From Algoriphagus sp. NG3 (GTDB taxonomy: Bacteria; Bacteroidota; Bacteroidia; Cytophagales; Cyclobacteriaceae), in contig NZ_CP139421.1 of assembly GCF_034119865.1 (NCBI RefSeq), forward strand, positions 744,001 to 808,000: 64,000 nt of DNA. The letters run 5' to 3'. The notes beneath the pieces were generated by a model, which was not told where the DNA came from, searched no databases, and worked only from the letters and a program-made list of their open reading frames with translations. Positions 9,341 through 19,580 of this stretch are shown here, piece after piece; positions within the stretch are counted from its first letter, which is position 1; the number at the start of each line of letters is the position of its first letter. The position numbers were made by a program, and so were the translations under genes.

Positions 9341-10549
9341 TTAATCATGGGCTGCTTTATAAATCGCGTCCAGCAAACTGCCCTCTTCCTTGGTGTCATT
9401 GCCCAACTCCCAGAACATAATTCCTCCCAGCCCCTTATCCATGGTGTATCTGGTTTTCAGTGCCACAGAAACCGTATCATCATAGGATACAAATAGACTA
9501 TCTGAAGCATTATACATATAAGGTGCTTTGGCTTTCTCATCCCAGAAGCTCTGGAAATTGCTGTCCCGCTCATAGTTGTTACGGATTTGATGATAGGCCA
9601 TCCAGCCTATATGTAGTCCGCTGCTCAATTGGTGCAATCCATTATTTACCGGCGGCACGCCTGCCCAGACACGTCCATAAAATGCTCCTCCAATCACAAT
9701 CTGTTGAGGATTTACCCCCTCCTGAATTAAAAAATCGACGATTTTTTCGACAGATCGTGGATCTGGGTCTAGGTTTTCTCCATTTGCATGTAGACTGTCC
9801 AAATGGGTCTGAAAGGGAGTGTCCTGAATATCTGCACTTTTCACATCTCCGAGTGGTGTGTGGTGTCCTGTGTAAATGGATACACCGGATACCTGGTCAT
9901 AAGTCATCACATTGGTATAATCAGCATACTTCATTACCTCATTTACTTCTATGAAATCATAGTAGCGTTTCCAACCGGCAGAAGCAAAAGTCAGGAGTTT
10001 AGGGGTATCAAATTCATCCAACATCTCCCGAAGTCCTTTCATCAAAGCAGTAAAGTTCTTGGTGTCTTCTGGACGGGCCATGGTTCCTGCTCCCGAAATC
10101 CCCGGGTATTCCCAGTCCATATCCATCCCATCGAGATTATATTTTGTGATGAATTCCGAAGCACTTTTAATGAATTTTGCCCTGCTTTCTGGTGTCAAGG
10201 CCATATCGGAGAATCCATCGGCTCCCCATCCTCCGCAGGCGATCATTACTTTCAGATCAGGATTTCTGTCTTTTTGCCTGACAAGTGCCTCCAGCTTAGG
10301 TCCTGCTGTATCTTCATTGCTGAATTTCATTTCCCCCTCGATCACATGTGTAAACGAGTAAATGATATGGGTCAGCTGTTCCACTGGGATTTTCTCCGGC
10401 TGATAATCCCGCTCGGCCACATAATAAGCCATAATAACAGGTTCAGGGTTTGTAGTTGATGATGCGTTACCTGATTGGTCGGTGCCTGGAGAAGTACAGC
10501 TCAGAAGCAGAATCAAGAGGAAATAATGTGAAAAGCTGAAAGTTTTCAA
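9341..10549 (-). CDS. GH18 family glycosidase lipoprotein (chitinase-like)
   Basis: 402 residues. The leader MKTFSFSHYFLLILLLSC has a lipobox, predicting an envelope or surface lipoprotein. The catalytic GH18 motif DGMDMDWEYPG is at residues 140-150 with Glu147 as acid/base, preceded by the substrate-side strand KVMIACGGWG (100-109). The barrel closes with GGIMFWELGND near the C-terminus. Chitinase or endo-beta-N-acetylglucosaminidase activity is expected; GlcNAc-containing substrate is inferred from family. It diverges from susC across an 850-bp spacer, so it may supply the enzyme of that uptake locus. Confidence 0.92.
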   Translation of the reverse strand: MKTFSFSHYFLLILLLSCTSPGTDQSGNASSTTNPEPVIMAYYVAERDYQPEKIPVEQLTHIIYSFTHVIEGEMKFSNEDTAGPKLEALVRQKDRNPDLKVMIACGGWGADGFSDMALTPESRAKFIKSASEFITKYNLDGMDMDWEYPGISGAGTMARPEDTKNFTALMKGLREMLDEFDTPKLLTFASAGWKRYYDFIEVNEVMKYADYTNVMTYDQVSGVSIYTGHHTPLGDVKSADIQDTPFQTHLDSLHANGENLDPDPRSVEKIVDFLIQEGVNPQQIVIGGAFYGRVWAGVPPVNNGLHQLSSGLHIGWMAYHQIRNNYERDSNFQSFWDEKAKAPYMYNASDSLFVSYDDTVSVALKTRYTMDKGLGGIMFWELGNDTKEEGSLLDAIYKAAHD

Positions 10550-11403
10550 GATATGATGTGGTTACTTGTCTGAATAATTTTAATAAGTCCAAATTACTTA
10601 ATTTAAAATATCTTCAAACATCTATAGACGATTTTAATTTCCTAGTTTTTGCCTTTAGACAAATCCTTACAATGATCCTTGCGGAGATTCCAGCGTTGAA
10701 ATAAAAAAGCCTGAAATCAGGAGAAATTTTAAGGATGGAATTTGCGCAACTTTTACACTGAAATCCATTTATTTTGTAATAGAGGGATAGGTATTTCCTG
10801 CTCTGTTTCCTGCCTGAGCGTGGCTGTTTTTTGCTGGGTATGGCTTGAGAGATTCTTGAAAAATGCTTGGAAAAAGACGATTTGGTCAAGAAACAGTATT
10901 TATTCGATTTAATACAGTTTGTTTTTACAAGGCTAAAGGATGAATTTTATAGTGTTGCTGTTTTAGTATTTATCTATTACCAAAAGTCTGTGCAATAAGC
11001 CATAAATAACTACAGATTCAGGTATGGATTCTTTCGGAATGATTATTATCTGTTTAGAAATAGTGGAATAGCAAACCTGTATTATACTTGTTGTATTGTG
11101 TGATATAGATTTTCAATTAACAAAACCCGATGAGCCAATGAATTACAAAGACCCCTTCTATCTCGTCCGAGATCCGTCACCCTGCTGAAATATCCTACAA
11201 GCAGGAATGTATCGGTTAGGATTATGTGATTAATCCGCTGACATACAATGTGATGTAAAATTTACAGCTTTTGAATAGCTTGGGATTTATTTGTCTAAAA
11301 TAGATCTCCTGAAATGCTATTGTCTATATGGTACTTACATAATTTATGTAGGGTGGAATACTATTGTATATAATATAAATTTTCAATCAAACCCATAATA
11401 AGT
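10550..11403. other. 854-bp non-coding spacer, divergent GH18 / susC
   Basis: No credible gene is seen. The segment TATARATTTTCAATYAA occurs twice, at 11104-11120 and 11374-11390 (15 of 17 bases identical, exactly 270 bp apart), each followed by an AAACCC-type stretch. The second lies 14 bp before the susC start codon. Both contain TAnnTTT, like the -7 element of Bacteroidota promoters, so they may be two promoter or leader copies. Confidence 0.4.
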
Positions 11404-14400
11404 ATGAAATGTAATTCTTTACAAAAGAATGCCTTTATAGTCTGCATGGTGTTTTCCTTGAATTTTTCTTTTTTATCTATCTCTTTTGCACATACTAATA
11501 GTAGTGTGTCTGAGAGTGTAGAGAAGCGGGAAATAGAGGTGACAGGCACTGTGTTGGATGCTGAAGGTTTGCCCCTGCCAGGGGTTTCCGTGATCGTTAA
11601 AGGCTCTTTGACAGGAGTCGCAACGGATATCGACGGGAGGTACTCGTTGTCAGTACCCGGTCCGGAAAGTGTTTTGGTGTTTTCCTTTATAGGATTCAAC
11701 ACCCAGGAAATTGTAGTAGGCAACCAGACCAGCATCAACATTACCTTGACCGAAAATCTCGCCAATCTGGATGAGGTACTGGTAGTAGGGTATGGGGTGC
11801 AAAAAAGAGGTACAATTACCGGAGCTGTAGGGGAGATCAAGTCGGATGATCTGATTAGGACACCTGCGGTAACAACTTCTGGAGCCTTAGTTGGTAAGCT
11901 CCAGGGTGTGACCGCCAGACAAACTGATGCGCGTCCGGGAGGAACAACCACGCTGCAGATCAGAAATATGGGTACTCCCTTGTTTGTGATTGATGGGATA
12001 CCTTCCGATGCGGCTCAGTTCAACAACCTAGGGCAGTCCGATATAGAGAGTATCAGTATTCTTAAGGATGGCTCAGCTGCTATCTATGGTATGAGAGCAG
12101 CTAATGGGGTAGTGTTGGTGACTACCAAGAAAGGTAAAACCAATCAAAAACCTGAAATCAATATTTCCGGATATTATGGATTACAGAATTTCACCAGATT
12201 CCCTCAGCCAGCCAATGCTTTTCAGCATGTACGTGCCAATGCGGAATCAGAAGTGAATATGGGAGGATCTCCGACTATTTCCCGTGAAGACTTAGGGCGA
12301 TGGGAGCAAGGCACCGAAAAAGGTTTTCAGAGCTTTGACTACTATGATTTTATCATGAAGCCTAATGTACCACAGGCTTCTATCAACGCCAGTGCAATAG
12401 GAGGGTCGGAAAATACCAAATATTTCTTCTCCCTTTCTCATTTGGATCAGGATGCCATGATTGAGGACTATCTTTTCCAGCGAACCAATTTCCAATCGAA
12501 TATTGATATGACGCTGGCCCGTGGCTTGACAGTGGGAACCCAACTCAGTGGTAGATTGGAAAACAGAGAGCAAGTAGGGGTGCCTGGACTGGATGATTAC
12601 TTCAATCCCTTCTTGAGTATTTTCTCTATGTGGCCTACAGAACGGCCTTATGCCAATGATAACCCCAATTATGTAAATGGGGATGTGCATAATATCAACG
12701 TCAATCCCGCGACTTACACTAAGGAGATCACTGGATATATAGATGAAGTTCATAGAAATATAAAGGCAAATTTTTATGCCCAATATGAATTTGATTTTGG
12801 GCTTTCTATGAAGGGGACTTACTCCTATAACTTCTTAAACTTTGATTTTGATGGATTTGAATATACCTACGATGGATATATCTACAATGAGGATACAGGT
12901 GAATACGAAACCCGTCCTGAATGGGGTAACCAAAACCCTTGGAGAGAAAGAAGAAAGCGTAATACCATAGATGAGGTAGCTCAGTTCCAGGTGAATTACG
13001 GGAAAAACTGGGGTGATCATTATGTATCGGCAATAGCTGCCTACGAACGATGGAGTAATAATTCCCACTATACAGTAGTGCATACAGTACCACCTAACAA
13101 TTACATTCCTATCATGTCATTCGCAGATCAGGATTTGTTGATAGATGAAATTTACCAAGAAGCTAGGGAAGGCTATCTGGCAAAAATCAATTATAACTAT
13201 AAGGAAAAATACCTACTGGAAGTATTTGGTAGATATGATGGGACCTTCCTGTTTGATAAAGAGAACAGGTTTGGGTTTTTTCCTGGGGTGTCTGCAGGCT
13301 GGCAGATTTCAGAGGAGAGTTTTATGGATGGAATAAAAGGAAAAATCCTCAGCGGACTGAAGCTGCGAGGTTCTTGGGGACAGACTGGTAGTGATAGATT
13401 TATTGGAAACAATAATTTTCTTGTAGATCCATTCAGCTATTACTCGGGATATAATTTCATTCCTACAGGTGGGGGTAGTGCTATTCTAAATGGCTCCTTT
13501 GTGCCTGGTGTAGATCCAAGAGGAATTCCTGTGACCAATCTTTCCTGGATTGTCAATACCAACACCAACTTCGGAGTGGATTCTTACTTCTTTAATAATA
13601 AGTTGTTTTTACAAGCAGATGTTTTTGAACGAAGAAGAACAGGCATTCCAGCAGGTAGATATGATGTGTTGTTACCGGAAGAAGTAGGATATGGTTTGCC
13701 TGCAGAAAACCTGGAATCAGATGCCCACAGAGGGATAGAGGGTATTATTACCTACACGGGACAAGCTGGTGCAGTGAATTTTACATTAAGTGCCAATGGT
13801 ACAATTTCCAGACTGAAAATCATAGAAAGATATAAGCCTCGATTTGGGAATTCATGGCATGAGTATCGAAGAGATGAGGAGGGACGCTGGGCCAATATCA
13901 ATTGGGGGTATGAAGTTGACGGAAGATTTGAAAGCCAGGAGCAAATCAACAACCATCCAGTAAATATAGATGGGCAGGGCAATAGAAATCTGCTTCCTGG
14001 TGATTTCATCTATAAAGATGTGAACGGTGACGGAGTCATCAATGGCATGGATGAAAGACCGATAGGATATGCACAGGGAGCTAACCCTTACATGAGCTTT
14101 GGCTTCAACGGCTCAGCAAACTATAAGGGATTTGATCTTTATTTCAGCTTTGCCGGAGCATCTATGCAGACCTTTACCAGAGATTGGGAACTGAGATATC
14201 CATTCCAGAATAATGGTACGTCACCTGATTTTATGTTTGAAGATAGGTGGCACCGGGAAGATCTGTACAATGCGGATAGCGATTGGGTACCGGGAACTTA
14301 TCCCGCTATTAGGCGAGCAGGTGCTAGACATCTTTATAATCCGGATACCTATGATACGGGTAATGGTGCAACCAACACCTTCTGGCTGACTAATGTGAAG

Positions 14401-14619
14401 TACATGAGATTGAGGAATCTGGAGCTTGGATACAGATTGCAGCCTAGTGTATTGGACAAAATCGGCGTATCCTCCTTGCGGGTGTATGCTTCTGGTACCA
14501 ACCTGTTCTCCATAGACAATGTAAAGGAATTCGGGATTGATCCTGAAATCGGTTCTGCCAATGGATTGGTTTATCCCCAGCAGCGCTTGATTACTTTTGG
14601 TTTCAACATCACCCTATAA
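11404..14619 (+). CDS. SusC/RagA-family TonB-dependent outer-membrane transporter
   Basis: 1071 residues. Signal peptide at about 1-29, then a carboxypeptidase-regulatory-like domain (EVTGTVLDAEGLPLPGVSV, near 45-63) and the SusC hallmark LDEVLVVGYGVQKRGTITGA near 121-140. The plug domain has LQIRNMGTPLFVIDGIPSD, and the long beta-barrel ends in a terminal aromatic/hydrophobic strand (LITFGFNITL). It imports oligosaccharides with energy from TonB-ExbBD. It is the first gene of a tight susC-susD-DUF3823 operon. There is no N-terminal extension for a FecI/FecR-type anti-sigma signal. Confidence 0.96.
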   Translation: MKCNSLQKNAFIVCMVFSLNFSFLSISFAHTNSSVSESVEKREIEVTGTVLDAEGLPLPGVSVIVKGSLTGVATDIDGRYSLSVPGPESVLVFSFIGFNTQEIVVGNQTSINITLTENLANLDEVLVVGYGVQKRGTITGAVGEIKSDDLIRTPAVTTSGALVGKLQGVTARQTDARPGGTTTLQIRNMGTPLFVIDGIPSDAAQFNNLGQSDIESISILKDGSAAIYGMRAANGVVLVTTKKGKTNQKPEINISGYYGLQNFTRFPQPANAFQHVRANAESEVNMGGSPTISREDLGRWEQGTEKGFQSFDYYDFIMKPNVPQASINASAIGGSENTKYFFSLSHLDQDAMIEDYLFQRTNFQSNIDMTLARGLTVGTQLSGRLENREQVGVPGLDDYFNPFLSIFSMWPTERPYANDNPNYVNGDVHNINVNPATYTKEITGYIDEVHRNIKANFYAQYEFDFGLSMKGTYSYNFLNFDFDGFEYTYDGYIYNEDTGEYETRPEWGNQNPWRERRKRNTIDEVAQFQVNYGKNWGDHYVSAIAAYERWSNNSHYTVVHTVPPNNYIPIMSFADQDLLIDEIYQEAREGYLAKINYNYKEKYLLEVFGRYDGTFLFDKENRFGFFPGVSAGWQISEESFMDGIKGKILSGLKLRGSWGQTGSDRFIGNNNFLVDPFSYYSGYNFIPTGGGSAILNGSFVPGVDPRGIPVTNLSWIVNTNTNFGVDSYFFNNKLFLQADVFERRRTGIPAGRYDVLLPEEVGYGLPAENLESDAHRGIEGIITYTGQAGAVNFTLSANGTISRLKIIERYKPRFGNSWHEYRRDEEGRWANINWGYEVDGRFESQEQINNHPVNIDGQGNRNLLPGDFIYKDVNGDGVINGMDERPIGYAQGANPYMSFGFNGSANYKGFDLYFSFAGASMQTFTRDWELRYPFQNNGTSPDFMFEDRWHREDLYNADSDWVPGTYPAIRRAGARHLYNPDTYDTGNGATNTFWLTNVKYMRLRNLELGYRLQPSVLDKIGVSSLRVYASGTNLFSIDNVKEFGIDPEIGSANGLVYPQQRLITFGFNITL

Positions 14620-14630
14620 AACATACTAGT

Positions 14631-16478
14631 ATGAAAATATTCAAAAAATATATTTTAGGGTTGACACTATTAACTGTGCTTTCAACCTCCTGCGACCCTG
14701 ACTACCTCGAGTTGCAGCCACCGAATATCCTGCTTGATGAGCAGGTTTGGAATGATTCCAAGCTAATCACCGGAGTGCTTTCTAATTTCTACGATAGACT
14801 CCCTGCACATACCAGTTTGACTGGAGGATGGGCGGATTTTGCAGCTTACGATGAAGCGATGTGGTCAGGATACTCTGGTAACGATGGGCTTAATAACATT
14901 GTCACTTATAATTTTAACAGATGGGAATTGTGGGATTACGAACTGATTCGGGATATCAATTTATCCATCAATAAATTGAATACTGTGTCAGAACTTAATG
15001 AAGATCAAAAGACACAGTTTCTAAGTGAACTTCGTTTCATCCGTGCTTATGTATATTTCGAGCATGTGAAGCGTATGGGAGGAGTTCCTATTATCACAGA
15101 AGAGTTGATCTATGATTTTTCGGGAGATCCTACTTATCTGCAGTATCCTAGAAACACGGAAGCTGAGGTGTATGATTTTGTAATCTCCGAAATGGAGGAA
15201 ATCATGCCAACTTTAGGAAACGAAAGCAGCAATACACGTGCTAACCGCTTCACTGCTTTAGCTGTAGTAAGTAGAGCCGCCCTCTACGCAGGGTCTCTTG
15301 CCAAATACAATGGAGCAATGAGTGCCCCGATACAGTTGCCGGGTGGGGAAGTAGGAATAGATCCATCCAGAGCAAATGATTATTATACCAAATCCCTTCA
15401 AGCCTCTAGAACTATACTGCAGGAGGGAGGATATAACCTGTATAATTCAAATCCTGATTTGGGCGAGAATTTCTACGAAGCAATCGTTACCAAAACTGGT
15501 AACCCGGAAGTGATCTGGGCTCAGGATTTCCTTCTTGCGGCTGATAAGCGACATGGATTTACCTATGACAACGTAGCAAGGTCTGTACGTGAGGACAATT
15601 TAGGATCTTCAGCGATTACTCCAGGTCTTAATCTTGTGGAGGATTTCCAATACTTAGATGGAAGCTCCGGGGAACTTAAGACCCGTACCCCTGATGGATC
15701 TGATTATATCTACTACGATGAGGTAGATGACATCTTTGAGAATAAAGATGCCCGACTATACGGTACGGTGATCTATCCCGGAGCTTCGTTTAGAGGACAG
15801 GAGATATTTATGCAAGCAGGAGTGATGGTTTGGAATGGCAGCAGCTATGATCAGATTGAGTCAGATAATCTTGCTACAGAATATACAGACGGAGGGGTTC
15901 TGGTAGCGCCAGGTGGACCGCACCGCTCTATCCAGGAAGTGTCTAATACTGGGTTCTATCTCAGAAAGTACGTGGATAATGCTGTAGGAGCCAGTACAAG
16001 GGGAATCCGAAGTGAAGTATGGTGGGTAAGGTTCAGATTAGGAGAAATCTATCTGAATGCCGCTGAAGCTGCTTTTGAGTTGGGCGAAGCTGATGCCGTG
16101 GATTACATCAATGCTCTTAGAGAAAGAGCTGGATTTGGAGCGAATAGCCTCAGTAACTTGACCATGGAGGATATCATGCAAGAGCGAAGAGTAGAATTGG
16201 CTTTTGAGGACCATGTAGTCTGGGATTACAAACGATGGAGAATTGCGCATGAGAAATGGTCAGGTAATCCAAACAATCCTGAAAGCATGATTTACAGCCT
16301 TTACCCATACCGGGTAGTAAGACCAGGGGATCCACGGGATGGCAAGTATGTATTTGTGCGCTCTGTGGCTTCCAGGTTCCGGGCACCGAGATTCTTCCAG
16401 TTGGGGAATTATTATTCCTTAATCCATCAGGATGTCCTTGATGCCAATCCAAAAATTGTAAGAAACCCATTCCATTAA
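14631..16478 (+). CDS. SusD/RagB-family glycan-binding lipoprotein
   Basis: 615 residues, 11 bp after susC. The lipoprotein signal ends LSTSCDPDYLEL. The SusD-like N-terminal region contains FLSELRFIRAYVYFEHVKRM, and the C-terminal RagB/SusD domain shows RLGEIYLNAAEAAFELGEA, YINALRERAG and QERRVELAFEDHVVWDYKRW. It forms the lid of the SusC barrel and captures the oligosaccharide. The specific substrate cannot be deduced. Confidence 0.96.
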   Translation: MKIFKKYILGLTLLTVLSTSCDPDYLELQPPNILLDEQVWNDSKLITGVLSNFYDRLPAHTSLTGGWADFAAYDEAMWSGYSGNDGLNNIVTYNFNRWELWDYELIRDINLSINKLNTVSELNEDQKTQFLSELRFIRAYVYFEHVKRMGGVPIITEELIYDFSGDPTYLQYPRNTEAEVYDFVISEMEEIMPTLGNESSNTRANRFTALAVVSRAALYAGSLAKYNGAMSAPIQLPGGEVGIDPSRANDYYTKSLQASRTILQEGGYNLYNSNPDLGENFYEAIVTKTGNPEVIWAQDFLLAADKRHGFTYDNVARSVREDNLGSSAITPGLNLVEDFQYLDGSSGELKTRTPDGSDYIYYDEVDDIFENKDARLYGTVIYPGASFRGQEIFMQAGVMVWNGSSYDQIESDNLATEYTDGGVLVAPGGPHRSIQEVSNTGFYLRKYVDNAVGASTRGIRSEVWWVRFRLGEIYLNAAEAAFELGEADAVDYINALRERAGFGANSLSNLTMEDIMQERRVELAFEDHVVWDYKRWRIAHEKWSGNPNNPESMIYSLYPYRVVRPGDPRDGKYVFVRSVASRFRAPRFFQLGNYYSLIHQDVLDANPKIVRNPFH

Positions 16479-16491
16479 ACCGGCGAATCTC

Positions 16492-17169
16492 ATGAAATTG
16501 AACTATTTAAAATCTTATTTGATCCTGCTGATTGGCCTGGTGGCTTCCAGTTGTGAACTTGATAATTTCGAAGAACCAAAATCCACTCTTGAAGGTAGGG
16601 TGGTGTATAATGGTGAAGCGCTAGGGCTGAGAAGCCAAGGGGTGGAGTTGGAGTTATGGCAACATGGCTACGATCTCTTCCAAAAGATCCCTGTATATGT
16701 GTCCCAAGACGGGACATTCTCAGCAGTCCTTTTTGATGGGGACTATAAGATGACTCTGATCCGTGGCAATGGCCCTTGGATGGACAGAACCGATTCCATT
16801 GATGTACAGGTAAGAGGTTCCCAGATGATCGACGTGGAAGTGCAGCCTTATTATGTGGTGAGTAATCCCAGCGTAAGTGTGAACGGAGATAATTTATCGG
16901 TGACTTTCACTATCAACGGAATCAATACAAACCGTGATCTGGAGTTTGCGGCAATCTATATGGGGAGAACCAGTCTTACAGATGCGGTGCGTAATGAAGG
17001 GAATTTTAGAATTAATGCAGACGAAATAGAACTGGGAAGCGCGGTGACTGTGGAAGTTCCCATACCAGCCGGACTTGCCGGAAGGAGTGAGATCTTCGTC
17101 AGGATTGGTGCCAAAACAGTTGGGATACCTGAGCTGCTTTATACTCAAGTTGAAAGCAAAACATTGTAA
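16492..17169 (+). CDS. DUF3823-family surface lipoprotein of the SusCD operon
   Basis: 225 residues, 13 bp after susD. A lipoprotein signal (LIGLVASSCELDNFEEP) is followed by an N-terminal beta-sandwich-like region with LEGRVVYNGE and GDYKMTLIRGNGPW and a second domain starting near VSNPSVSVNGDNLSV. This matches DUF3823 proteins, regularly encoded directly after susCD and presumed to be cell-surface glycan-binding accessories. The function is inferred from position and family. A terminator follows. Confidence 0.85.
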   Translation: MKLNYLKSYLILLIGLVASSCELDNFEEPKSTLEGRVVYNGEALGLRSQGVELELWQHGYDLFQKIPVYVSQDGTFSAVLFDGDYKMTLIRGNGPWMDRTDSIDVQVRGSQMIDVEVQPYYVVSNPSVSVNGDNLSVTFTINGINTNRDLEFAAIYMGRTSLTDAVRNEGNFRINADEIELGSAVTVEVPIPAGLAGRSEIFVRIGAKTVGIPELLYTQVESKTL

Positions 17170-17195
17170 ATCTTTAGCATAGGGGTACAATGTGG

Positions 17196-17226
17196 GCCGG
17201 TCGCTGTAAGGCGGCTGGCTTTTTTT
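17196..17226 (+). terminator. Rho-independent terminator after the susCD-DUF3823 operon
   Basis: A 9-bp stem (GCCGGTCGC with GCGGCTGGC, two G-U pairs) with a 6-base loop is followed directly by seven T residues. It lies 26 bp after the DUF3823 stop codon. Confidence 0.75.
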
Positions 17227-17236
17227 AATAGTATCA

Positions 17237-17412
17237 GTTTCCCGCTGATATTCGCAGAAAAGGTCGCAGATGTTCGCGGATTTTACAATTTTACTTCGTT
17301 TCTGAATTTGCGGGCTCTAGAGTATGCTTGAAAGGTTGCCGGTTTCCCGCAGATTTACACAGAAAAGGGCGTAGAACTGACTGCCGTTTGGCAGGTGTTC
17401 GAGGATTAAAAC
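17237..17412. repeat. Two copies of a CGCAGATTT-type dispersed repeat
   Basis: GTTTCCCGCTGATATTCGCA (17237) and GGTTTCCCGCAGATTTACAC (17340), each followed by AGAAAAGG and a GCAGAT- or GTAGAA-type tail, are imperfect copies. They lie between two convergent transcripts. Confidence 0.55.
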
Positions 17413-17444
17413 AGTCCTTTTTATGAAGGTTTTCAATGGGCTGA

Positions 17445-19385
17445 TTACGCAAAGGCGATCTTGAAGCTAGTGCTTTTTCCTTCCTCGCTACTCACCGTGA
17501 TAGTGGCTCCGATACTGTCTGCAAAATCCTTACAGAGCATCAGTCCTATTCCCGTTCCCTGCTCACCATTGGTCCCATTGGTTGAGGATTGTTTTTTATT
17601 GAACAAGCTGGAAACCTGGGCTGGGTTCATCCCTATTCCATTGTCCCTGATCAAAATGGCTTTTGCTTCACAGGTGTCTGCTTCTATTGAGATTTTTCCT
17701 CCAGGAGGGGTGAATTTGATGCAATTTGATAGAATATTTCGAATGATAAAGTTTAACCTGTCCTTATCCGTAGTAATAGCAAATCCGTTGTGGATTTTAT
17801 TTTCCATATGGAGATTCTTCTGCTCAAGCTGCTTGGCAAAGAGGCTTTGGTTTTCGGAAATTAGGTTAGTCAGGGACACATCGGTCTTATTCACTTCATC
17901 TGAGCCCATTTGAGTGCGTGCCCAGGTAAGTAAGTTGGAAAGTAAACTGGATGCCGCATGTGCATCACTGGTAATATTGGATAATATATAATCCATCTCA
18001 TTCTGGCTCAGATCCCCCGAATGCCAGAGATCCAAGGAAGTGTTAAGGGAAGAAAACGGAGTGCGTAGATCATGTGAAATAATGGAAAACAGCTTGTCAC
18101 GGAAGTTGTTCGCAGCTTTTAATTTAAGGTTTGTGCTGTTAAGTTCCTCTGATTGCCGCTGTATCTGATGGTACTGTGATTGCACTTTTGAATTTATCGC
18201 TTTCAGTTCTTGGTGTGCGGTATGTAATTGCAGATTGGTCTTACGCTGATACCAGACAAGTCCTATAAGCAGTATTGCCACCACTACAGAGATGGACAGT
18301 AGCTCATTTTTTCTGGTAAGGGCCAACTCGGCCAATTCCTGATCCTTGACAAGTTTCTGATTCTCCAGCTCCTTCTTTTCACTTTCATATTGGATTTCCA
18401 GTTCAGCCCGGATTTTCTGTCTGGAATCATTAAAGATCGAGTCTGTACTGGCTTCATTTATACGCTGATATTCGTAGGCTTTTTCGAATTCCCTATTCAA
18501 AGCGGACAAGTTCGCCATTTTACTGGCTGCTATACTTATCTGATAGTGTGACTTGGTTTGCTGTGCCAATTCATATGCCTGAGCGGCATAATCCAATGAC
18601 TGGGGCAAGCTATTATTATCTCTGTGGTAATCAGAAAGTGTTGCCAATGAAGAGAGCCTTCCTTCGGTATTGTTCATTTCTTCTGCGATCTCCAGCGCTT
18701 CAGTGAGGAATTGGATTCCTTTTGATTTCTCCCCCGACTCGTAGTGCAATTCTCCAAGTTGAAGGAGGGTATTGGTAAGACTTCGCTTGTCGTTGAGTTT
18801 TTCTTTGATAGACTTGGAATTCTCCAGATACTCCTTTGCCTTATTGAAGTCAGCAGTTTCCTTGTAGGACAACCATCTATCTAAAAAATAGCTACCGAGG
18901 TTATTGTATAGCAAGCTCATAGCACGCTCATGCTGGATCAACTGGGCTAATTTTAGTGATTTTTCGTATTGGTGTACAGCTTTTTCCAACTCTTGAAGAC
19001 GATAGTAGATGTTGCCAAGGTTCATCGTAGTCTCAATTAATCCCACCGTATCTTGTATAGACTCACGTATGCCAAGTGCCTGCAAATGGGTGCTGAGTGC
19101 GTTTTCATATTCAGCCTTAATCAGATAGGAGACACCTAAGATGTTCAGGGAATTTGCTTCTAACTTCTGTAGGCCATTTTTTTTGGCAAGTAGGCTGGCT
19201 TCTTTTCCATACTGTATAGCCGTGTCCTGATCAAAAGTGTAGTATAGCTTACTCAGGTTAAAAAGGCTTGAAGCTTTGATAGAATCATTATCTGTCTGTG
19301 CCACAATCATCTTCAGGCTATCTGTCTGCGAATGCTGGACAGGCACTACGAAAGGTAAAATCCAAACCAGAAAGTGAGGAATCAT
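17445..19385 (-). CDS. TPR-containing sensor histidine kinase
   Basis: 646 residues. Signal-like N-terminus (1-20), six or so tetratricopeptide-like repeats (about 35-310), a transmembrane helix (about 363-380), coiled coil (about 385-425), then the HisKA box SHDLRTPFSSL with His438 and a HATPase domain with NILSNCIKFTPPGG, RDNGIGMNPAQV and GTGIGLMLCKDF. The TPR part should lie outside the cytoplasmic membrane and sense an envelope signal. No response regulator is encoded beside it, so it is an orphan here. It precedes the permease region but is transcribed away from it. Confidence 0.93.
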   Translation of the reverse strand: MIPHFLVWILPFVVPVQHSQTDSLKMIVAQTDNDSIKASSLFNLSKLYYTFDQDTAIQYGKEASLLAKKNGLQKLEANSLNILGVSYLIKAEYENALSTHLQALGIRESIQDTVGLIETTMNLGNIYYRLQELEKAVHQYEKSLKLAQLIQHERAMSLLYNNLGSYFLDRWLSYKETADFNKAKEYLENSKSIKEKLNDKRSLTNTLLQLGELHYESGEKSKGIQFLTEALEIAEEMNNTEGRLSSLATLSDYHRDNNSLPQSLDYAAQAYELAQQTKSHYQISIAASKMANLSALNREFEKAYEYQRINEASTDSIFNDSRQKIRAELEIQYESEKKELENQKLVKDQELAELALTRKNELLSISVVVAILLIGLVWYQRKTNLQLHTAHQELKAINSKVQSQYHQIQRQSEELNSTNLKLKAANNFRDKLFSIISHDLRTPFSSLNTSLDLWHSGDLSQNEMDYILSNITSDAHAASSLLSNLLTWARTQMGSDEVNKTDVSLTNLISENQSLFAKQLEQKNLHMENKIHNGFAITTDKDRLNFIIRNILSNCIKFTPPGGKISIEADTCEAKAILIRDNGIGMNPAQVSSLFNKKQSSTNGTNGEQGTGIGLMLCKDFADSIGATITVSSEEGKSTSFKIAFA

Positions 19386-19580
19386 AAATAGGTTTTTAGG
19401 AAAATATCCAGGAAGGATAAAGAGGATGATTTAGTAAAGATGCATTTGCTTGCCTGAAAATCAAATGCCTAAAATGCAAATTCAGGTTGTTATATAGGGG
19501 AAATTCGAGTGTTTGCTCAGAAAGATTTCAGTGAACACTTTTTTAGAGATTAAACATTTAGCATGATTAGATGACAAAAT

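Noticed and set aside
10614..10889. 91-codon minus-strand frame in the GH18/susC spacer as a gene
   Set aside because: The composition is basic and low-complexity, there is no recognisable domain or start signal, and a regulatory spacer is expected there.
11361..11951. 196-codon minus-strand frame over the susC start
   Set aside because: It is antisense to the strongly supported signal and regulatory-like domain of SusC.
17445..19385. Histidine kinase as the direct partner that activates the sigma-54-like promoters
   Set aside because: No response regulator or enhancer-binding protein is encoded next to it, and nearness alone is weak evidence.
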